Positions 1 to 2,340 of a stretch of DNA of 5,206 nucleotides are shown piece by piece. The notes under the pieces are model-generated. The model saw only the letters and a program-made list of their open reading frames with translations. It had not been told where the DNA came from and made no database searches. The DNA is taken from the NCBI GenBank assembly GCA_030592825.1, contig JAUVIG010000295.1, positions 1-5,206 on the forward strand, given 5' to 3'. The stretch comes from Chlorobiota bacterium. Its GTDB lineage: Bacteria > Bacteroidota > Bacteroidia > Bacteroidales > JAADGE01. Each line of letters starts with the position of its first letter. The stretch's first letter is position 1. The translations under genes and the position numbers were made by a program.

Positions 1-24
1 TATTTCTTCGGAATTATAGTCCAT
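1..24 (-). CDS. Small acidic ORF3, copy A, N-terminal 8 codons only
   Basis: The start codon is at 22-24 on the minus strand and the first eight codons read MDYNSEEI before the window ends. These 24 bases are identical to the start of the complete 41-residue ORF3 at 1391-1516. The start lies inside the end of ORF2 (14-145), an 11-nt overlap, which suggests coupled translation. Function is unknown, and whether this copy is intact cannot be seen here. Confidence 0.45.
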
Positions 25-145
25 AATTTGATGTATTTAAATAAAATATTGCTTTATCTATATATACGATATATTTTATAAAAGGTTTCAATACAACTGT
101 TTTTGACAAAGGTGAACTCTGAAATTGCTGCTTCATTATGCTCAT
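14..145 (-). CDS. Small basic ORF2, copy A (43 aa, unknown function)
   Basis: This 43-codon minus-strand ORF begins MSIMKQQFQSSPLSKTVV and ends NTSNYGL. I do not recognise it. It is lysine-rich, with one acidic residue (Asp30), and has a hydrophobic stretch (about residues 17-36: VVLKPFIKYIVYI followed by KAIFYL). Against copy B at 1506-1637 there are four nucleotide differences inside the ORF: three are third-position synonymous changes (Gln, Val and Ile codons) and one changes Asp30 to His. In the competing reading frame of this stretch the same changes alter amino acids. This frame is therefore the best coding candidate, though four changes are thin evidence. Its start (ATG at 143-145) overlaps by one base the TGA that ends the ORF1 frame, and its end overlaps ORF3 by 11 nt. 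No membrane or enzymatic motif is certain. Confidence 0.45.
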   Translation of the reverse strand: MSIMKQQFQSSPLSKTVVLKPFIKYIVYIDKAIFYLNTSNYGL

Positions 146-255
146 CACTGCCTCTCGTTAATATCCACATCAATCCTATTACTTTTAAGTTCAAATTTAT
201 TATTCTGAATTTTAATGATCTTTCTGTTGTATTTGAGTAAAGGCTTTGCAATAAT
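145..255 (-). pseudogene. ORF1 end, copy A, apparently lacking a start
   Basis: The minus-strand frame ending at TGA 145-147 is open back to a stop at 256-258 and contains no ATG. Its last 18 residues (NKFELKSNRIDVDINERQ) match the end of ORF1 in copy B (NKFESQGNRTDVEFNERQ) at 11 of 18 positions. In copy B the frame has an ATG start 32 codons from the stop; in copy A the N-terminal part is absent or frameshifted. A 25-codon ORF in another frame just upstream (212-289) has a similar beginning, so copy A may be a frameshifted version of ORF1. Function is unknown, and the whole stretch may simply be non-coding. Confidence 0.3.
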
Positions 256-289
256 TTAGTGCTTGGTTTGATAAATTCTGAATACGCAT
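212..289 (-). CDS. Possible 25-aa leading ORF of module copy A
   Basis: ATG at 287-289 (minus) opens a 25-residue ORF beginning MRIQNLSNQALNYCKAF and ending at TAA 212-214. It is weakly supported by position: a perfect TAnnTTTG box lies about 20 nt upstream, and a purine-rich GAAGGGAAG stretch precedes the ATG. The segment NQALNYCKA resembles NQAISICET near the start of ORF1 in copy B, so this may be the frameshifted N-terminal part of the same gene. It is too short to recognise. Confidence 0.25.
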   Translation of the reverse strand: MRIQNLSNQALNYCKAFTQIQQKDH

Positions 290-309
290 GAAATCTTCCC
301 TTCAAAACT

Positions 310-317
310 CAAATATA
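310..317 (-). promoter_or_regulatory. Candidate Bacteroidota -7 promoter box, minus strand
   Basis: On the minus strand the sequence reads TATATTTG, a full match to the TAnnTTTG -7 consensus of Bacteroidota. Upstream, TTG trinucleotides occur but not at the usual spacing of about 19-21 nt. A transcript from here would start near 303 and run leftward through the small-ORF module, copy A. Confidence 0.4.
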
Positions 318-363
318 ATCTATCGAACAACACAAGTCAGCAGATTTTTGAGATTCGTCCTTT

Positions 364-378
364 TGTAATTCAATTACA
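364..378. promoter_or_regulatory. Perfect palindrome, operator-like
   Basis: TGTAATTcAATTACA has two perfect 7-nt half sites around a central C. It is in the divergent intergenic region between the leftward small-ORF module and the rightward secreted-protein gene. The size and symmetry fit a dimeric helix-turn-helix regulator site, but short AT-rich palindromes also arise by chance. Confidence 0.35.
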
Positions 379-391
379 GTACATTTTTACG

Positions 392-434
392 GACGTATAT
401 CGTTTTTTTGTAACTATTCCGGTTTTTATACGTC
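392..434. promoter_or_regulatory. Separated 8-bp inverted repeat, possible operator pair
   Basis: GACGTATA at 392-399 and its exact complement TATACGTC at 427-434 are separated by 27 nt. The right arm overlaps the first two bases of the candidate -7 box of the downstream gene, and the left arm lies just upstream of its candidate -33 element, so a bound regulator would bracket that promoter. This arrangement is inferred from position only. Confidence 0.35.
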
Positions 435-440
435 ATTTTG
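407..440 (+). promoter_or_regulatory. Candidate promoter of the secreted-protein gene
   Basis: TTTG at 407-410 and TCATTTTG at 433-440, spaced 22 nt apart, approximate the Bacteroidota TTG / TAnnTTTG pair with one mismatch (C for A) in the -7 box. Transcription would begin near 447, giving a leader of about 60 nt before the ATG at 508. No better match is present in the 130 nt upstream of the gene. Confidence 0.35.
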
Positions 441-494
441 CCGAATGAAACAATTTAAACAAACAATAATAAATTTTAAATAAAAAATAATAAT

Positions 495-500
495 AGGAGG
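495..500 (+). promoter_or_regulatory. Canonical Shine-Dalgarno AGGAGG
   Basis: AGGAGG ends 7 nt before the ATG at 508 and fixes that start. A full-length Shine-Dalgarno is unusual for Bacteroidota, where most genes, including the helicase in this window, lack one and use an AT-rich region before the start codon. Confidence 0.8.
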
Positions 501-507
501 AAATAAA

Positions 508-978
508 ATGAAAAAATCAATCTTTACAATAGTACTTGCAATTGCTTATTTAAGCATATTTGCAGCTCCCGCAACAGACATCAAAAATATTGATTATGTT
601 GTTACAGATGAAGGAATCACTTATGTGATTAATTTAAGATACGGTATTGATAATAATTTGACAGCAAAAAACGATGCCGGAGAAAAGATAATTTTTAATT
701 TGGATGAAGTTAAAGCATACAGAAAAAACGGTAAAGAATATCAATGTAAATATTTTGTTGAAGAAGGAAGCCAAGTTGTAAGAAAAACCTTTTTACAAAA
801 GATATATACACGTGCCGGATATTCAGTATATAAACGTGAGAAAAGAATGAATGAGAACACGAATATTGAAGATTATTATGTGTATAATAATGAAACGCAA
901 GAGTATCAGTTCAATAAAAATAATTATAAAGTAATCTTGAGTTTCTTTTTCCCTAAATTTAACCTTTTGTATTCCTGA
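508..978 (+). CDS. Small secreted protein of unknown function (156 aa)
   Basis: The start is set by the AGGAGG 7 nt upstream. Residues 1-22 form a typical Sec signal peptide: KK at 2-3, a hydrophobic core at about 5-18, and an A-P-A site at 20-22 that would allow signal peptidase I cleavage before Thr23 (cleavage after Ala19 is also possible). There is no lipobox cysteine, so it is not a lipoprotein. The mature part of about 134 residues is polar and tyrosine/lysine-rich with a single Cys (in EYQCKY) and no helix-rich or catalytic motif that I can identify. It starts IKNIDYVVTDEGITYVINLRYG and ends in the aromatic stretch ILSFFFPKFNLLYS. It probably acts in the periplasm or outside the cell. 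It appears monocistronic: a promoter candidate lies upstream and a terminator at 1185-1219, with a MITE-like element inserted between stop and terminator. The gene looks complete. I do not recognise the family. Confidence 0.85.
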   Translation: MKKSIFTIVLAIAYLSIFAAPATDIKNIDYVVTDEGITYVINLRYGIDNNLTAKNDAGEKIIFNLDEVKAYRKNGKEYQCKYFVEEGSQVVRKTFLQKIYTRAGYSVYKREKRMNENTNIEDYYVYNNETQEYQFNKNNYKVILSFFFPKFNLLYS

Positions 979-1003
979 TAAGGAAGAATTATATATAATC
1001 AAT

Positions 1004-1169
1004 TTAGGGCTTGTTAAGAAATAAAGTTTGCAAAACAGACGAAGTGCTTTTGTTCTTTTTCAAGGCACAAAAGTTGCGAATAGCCACTGTTTATTTAATA
1101 CTTTTGTAACGCAGAAAAAGGGCGAAAGAACAAGTCCGGATGTAAAGGTTATTTCTTAACAAGCCCTAA
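1004..1169. mobile_element. MITE-like element with perfect inverted ends
   Basis: The ends are perfect 21-bp inverted repeats, at 1004-1024 (starting TTAGGGCTTGTTAAG) and 1149-1169. Reading the element as GGGCTTGTTAAG...CTTAACAAGCCC leaves a TA dinucleotide on each side (1005-1006 and 1167-1168), compatible with insertion into TA as in IS630/Tc1-mariner-type elements. The family is not certain. Inside lie further nested complementary segments: GTTCTTT 1052-1058 with AAAGAAC 1125-1131, and ACAAAAG 1067-1073 with CTTTTGT 1101-1107. The whole could therefore fold into a branched hairpin. At 166 bp it has no room for a transposase, so it would be a non-autonomous derivative moved in trans. It sits 25 nt after the stop of the secreted-protein gene and before its terminator, so it would be transcribed in that gene's 3' untranslated region. 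Confidence 0.75.
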
Positions 1170-1184
1170 GTAGTAATGTAATGT

Positions 1185-1219
1185 AAAAGTCGTAAGTTTG
1201 TTCTTGCGGCTTTTTTTTT
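1185..1219 (+). terminator. Rho-independent terminator
   Basis: AAAGTCGTAAG (1186-1196) can pair with CTTGCGGCTTT (1203-1213), with two G-U wobble pairs, around a 6-nt loop TTTGTT. It is followed directly by a run of nine T (1211-1219). It lies downstream of the secreted-protein gene and the MITE-like element and is most simply that gene's terminator, pushed away by the insertion. Confidence 0.75.
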
Positions 1220-1251
1220 AGATATTTTCATAAATTTAAAAAAACGTTTTG

Positions 1252-1324
1252 TGGTTTTTATTTGTTGAGTGGGGAGGAAGTGTAGATACAATCAACATTT
1301 AGCAGGAGTGAGAAATAAAAACCA
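1252..1324. repeat. 12-bp perfect inverted repeat in non-coding DNA
   Basis: TGGTTTTTATTT (1252-1263) is exactly complementary to AAATAAAAACCA (1313-1324), with 49 nt between the arms; a shorter complementary pair (GTTGA 1264-1268, TCAAC 1292-1296) lies inside. The surrounding 1220-1390 stretch holds no convincing ORF. It lies downstream of the leftward ORF3 (ends 1391) and could be a weak terminator for it or a relic of another small palindromic element. Confidence 0.45.
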
Positions 1325-1390
1325 TTCACCTGACAGAATAAGAATTAAACGTCGGTGTGTTTATTTAAACCCTTAATAACCTACTGTTTG

Positions 1391-1516
1391 TTATTCAATA
1401 CCTTTCAGAAAATCTATGTACTTATTAACGAGATTATCAGCAACTTCTTTAATTTCTGTATCAGTTATTAGTTCAATTTCTGAAGGGATGAATATTTCTT
1501 CGGAATTATAGTCCAT
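1391..1516 (-). CDS. Small acidic ORF3, copy B (41 aa, unknown function)
   Basis: The ATG at 1514-1516 (minus) opens a 41-residue ORF beginning MDYNSEEIFIPSEIELIT and ending YIDFLKGIE, stop at 1391-1393. It is strongly acidic (about 11 Asp/Glu against 3 Lys), and residues 20-40 (from TEIKEVADNLVNKY onward) look like an amphipathic helix. It has no recognised motif. Its start overlaps the last 11 nt of ORF2, and there is no obvious Shine-Dalgarno, so it would probably be translated by coupling. Only the first eight codons can be compared with copy A, and they are identical. The acidic product beside the basic ORF2 is reminiscent of toxin-antitoxin or immunity pairs, but that is inference from charge and layout only. 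Confidence 0.45.
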   Translation of the reverse strand: MDYNSEEIFIPSEIELITDTEIKEVADNLVNKYIDFLKGIE

Positions 1517-1695
1517 AATTTGATGTATTTAAATAAAAGATTGCTTTATGTATATATACGATATATTTTATAAAAGGTTTCAAAACAACTGTTTTTGACA
1601 AAGGTGAACTCTGAAATTGTTGCTTCATTATGCTCATCACTGCCTCTCGTTAAATTCTACATCAGTTCTGTTGCCTTGGCTTTCAAATTTATTAA
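1493..1695. repeat. Direct repeat, copy B (partner at 1-203)
   Basis: This is the second copy of the window-edge repeat, with constant offset 1492. Similarity is near identity across 1493-1652 (ORF2 plus the start of ORF3), then drops sharply across 1653-1682 within the end of ORF1 and recovers briefly at 1683-1693. The copies are in the same orientation, with the secreted-protein gene and the MITE-like element between them. Two such repeats could recombine and delete or expand the intervening 1.5 kb. Confidence 0.93.
1506..1637 (-). CDS. Small basic ORF2, copy B (43 aa, unknown function)
   Basis: The ATG at 1635-1637 opens a 43-residue ORF beginning MSIMKQQFQSSPLSKTVV, with the stop at 1506-1508. 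It differs from copy A by one residue (His30 for Asp30) and three silent changes. It has five Lys, no Asp or Glu, and a hydrophobic middle that could be a single membrane-associated helix, though lysines interrupt it. The start overlaps the TGA of ORF1 in a TGATG arrangement and the end overlaps ORF3 by 11 nt, so the three ORFs form one tight unit read leftward. A second ATG at codon 4 is an alternative start. I do not recognise the product. Confidence 0.45.
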   Translation of the reverse strand: MSIMKQQFQSSPLSKTVVLKPFIKYIVYIHKAIFYLNTSNYGL

Positions 1696-1735
1696 CCGGT
1701 GTTTCGCAGATGCTAATAGCCTGATTATAAGACAT
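1637..1735 (-). CDS. Small ORF1, copy B (32 aa, unknown function)
   Basis: The ATG at 1733-1735 (minus) opens a 32-residue ORF beginning MSYNQAISICETPVNKF and ending TDVEFNERQ, with a tandem TGA TGA. The frame stays open upstream as far as 1838, but that part overlaps the remnant gene on the plus strand and gives no better start. The last 18 residues resemble the same region of copy A, with conservative and silent changes mixed (Asp to Glu, Ile to Phe), while the N-terminal part is not conserved between copies. No good promoter box is visible: CAGTTTTG (minus, 1740-1747) is one mismatch from TAnnTTTG but only 4 nt from the ATG. Confidence 0.35.
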   Translation of the reverse strand: MSYNQAISICETPVNKFESQGNRTDVEFNERQ

Positions 1736-1737
1736 AA

Positions 1738-2121
1738 AGCAAAACTGAAAAACACAAGCAAATAATCGGTAATATGCAGAATAATAACATTTTATATACA
1801 GATATCCAATTTTAACAGAAATAACAACTTTGGAAACTTAACCGTAGTTCATTCAAATTAAATAAGTTATAGGATGTAAATATTCTGAATTCAAATTTTA
1901 ATTACGACATTTACAGGAATTTTGAAGTAAAATTATTTACTTTGAAAGACCTGTATTTATACAACCCGTTTTATTTGACTTTAGGTGCAGGATGTTTATT
2001 AAAGTTATCAAAGAAGCCAAGAATTAGAGCAACAAATAATATTTTAAATTCGCAAGGTAATATCATTTATAAAAACGTGTTTTTTCAAATAGGAATGAGA
2101 ATTCATTTTAAATCCCATTAA
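1738..2121 (+). pseudogene. Degraded outer-membrane beta-barrel gene, C-terminal part
   Basis: The clearest part is an 82-codon open stretch (1873-2118, TAA at 2119-2121) with no usable start; its only Met is residue 75. It shows alternating hydrophobic and polar residues and Gly/aromatic strands, such as YNPFYLTLGAGCLLKL, and a final strand FFQIGMRIHF. That pattern is common at the C-terminus of Bacteroidota outer-membrane beta-barrels. Upstream, 1738-1812 (ending NNNILYTDIQF) and 1814-1858 (NRNNNFGNLTVVHSN) read as a continuous barrel-like sequence if one T is dropped from the TTTT run at 1810-1813. Another shift or stop between 1859 and 1872 separates that from the last piece. No N-terminus or signal peptide is seen, so it is a 5'-truncated, frameshifted remnant. 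The barrel assignment rests on residue pattern only. Confidence 0.5.
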
Positions 2122-2306
2122 AAAATTCTGTAATATCCGAAAATATCAGTTAAAAGTAAGTTTGTTGCATTGCTCAATCGTATCATTGTTAATTTTAACA
2201 ATTCAACAATTCAGCAATGTAACAATGTTTTGTTTTTTATTATTTCCAGACATTAATCGGCTTTTTTGTCCACATAAAAATCAATACTAATATCGAAATA
2301 TTTCCC
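2122..2306. other. Intergenic region before the helicase, no gene seen
   Basis: Between the beta-barrel remnant and the helicase promoter I find no ORF with start and coding-like composition on either strand. The region holds the 66-nt hairpin and a T-rich tract, and it leads into the TACCTTTG promoter box. Confidence 0.6.
2161..2226. repeat. 66-nt imperfect hairpin made of 8-nt units
   Basis: Two 32-nt arms flank a TT at 2193-2194. The innermost pair (ATTGTTAA 2185-2192, TTAACAAT 2195-2202) is perfect, and the outer segment GTTGCATTGCT pairs with AGCAATGTAAC apart from one G-U. Overall about 25 of 32 positions are complementary. The right arm is four successive octamers of the form nnARCAAT (2195-2226). 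It is followed by a T-rich tail (2227-2241), so it could end transcription coming from the left. It lies upstream of the helicase promoter and may simply be an intergenic repeat. Confidence 0.6.
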
Positions 2307-2314
2307 TACCTTTG
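2307..2314 (+). promoter_or_regulatory. -7 promoter box of the helicase gene
   Basis: TACCTTTG is a full match to the TAnnTTTG -7 box of Bacteroidota, 26 nt before the ATG at 2341, implying a leader of about 20 nt. No clear TTG is present at the usual -33 spacing. The leader has no Shine-Dalgarno and is AT-rich, as is usual in this phylum. Confidence 0.65.
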
Positions 2315-2340
2315 CAAGTTAAGTATATGTAATTTAAATT

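Larger units (their letters stand above)
1..203. repeat. Direct repeat, copy A (partner at 1493-1695)
   Basis: Positions 1-203 match 1493-1695 at a constant offset of 1492 with no gaps. By eye the first 160 positions differ at only four sites (47, 58, 92, 128). Positions 161-190 differ at about 12 of 30, the match recovers over 191-201, and similarity is lost by about 203. The left end is set by the window edge, so the true repeat may be longer. The repeat carries the overlapping minus-strand ORFs 2 and 3 of the small-ORF module and the end of ORF1. It contains no terminal inverted repeats or transposase, so it reads as a duplicated gene module and not as an insertion sequence. Confidence 0.93.

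Noticed and set aside
54..305. An 83-codon minus-strand ORF (TTG start) across copy A of the repeat
   Set aside because: The three differences from copy B that fall in this ORF all change amino acids, while in the overlapping ORF2 frame the same changes are mostly silent. Its start is TTG without clear ribosome binding support, and copy B does not keep its upstream half.
1004..1169. A structured regulatory RNA or riboswitch
   Set aside because: The perfect terminal complementarity and flanking TA on both sides fit an inserted transposable derivative better, and the position after the stop codon does not suit a leader riboswitch.
1310..1378. A 22-codon plus-strand ORF with a GTG start after an AGGAG-like stretch
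   Set aside because: It is very short and Arg/Lys-rich, has no homologue known to me, and overlaps the arm of the 12-bp inverted repeat. The AGGAG touches the GTG, so spacing is wrong for a ribosome binding site.
2195..2226. A CRISPR-like array from the repeated octamers
   Set aside because: The units are 8 nt long with no spacers, and they are mirrored in the left arm. This is a periodic hairpin, not repeat-spacer architecture.
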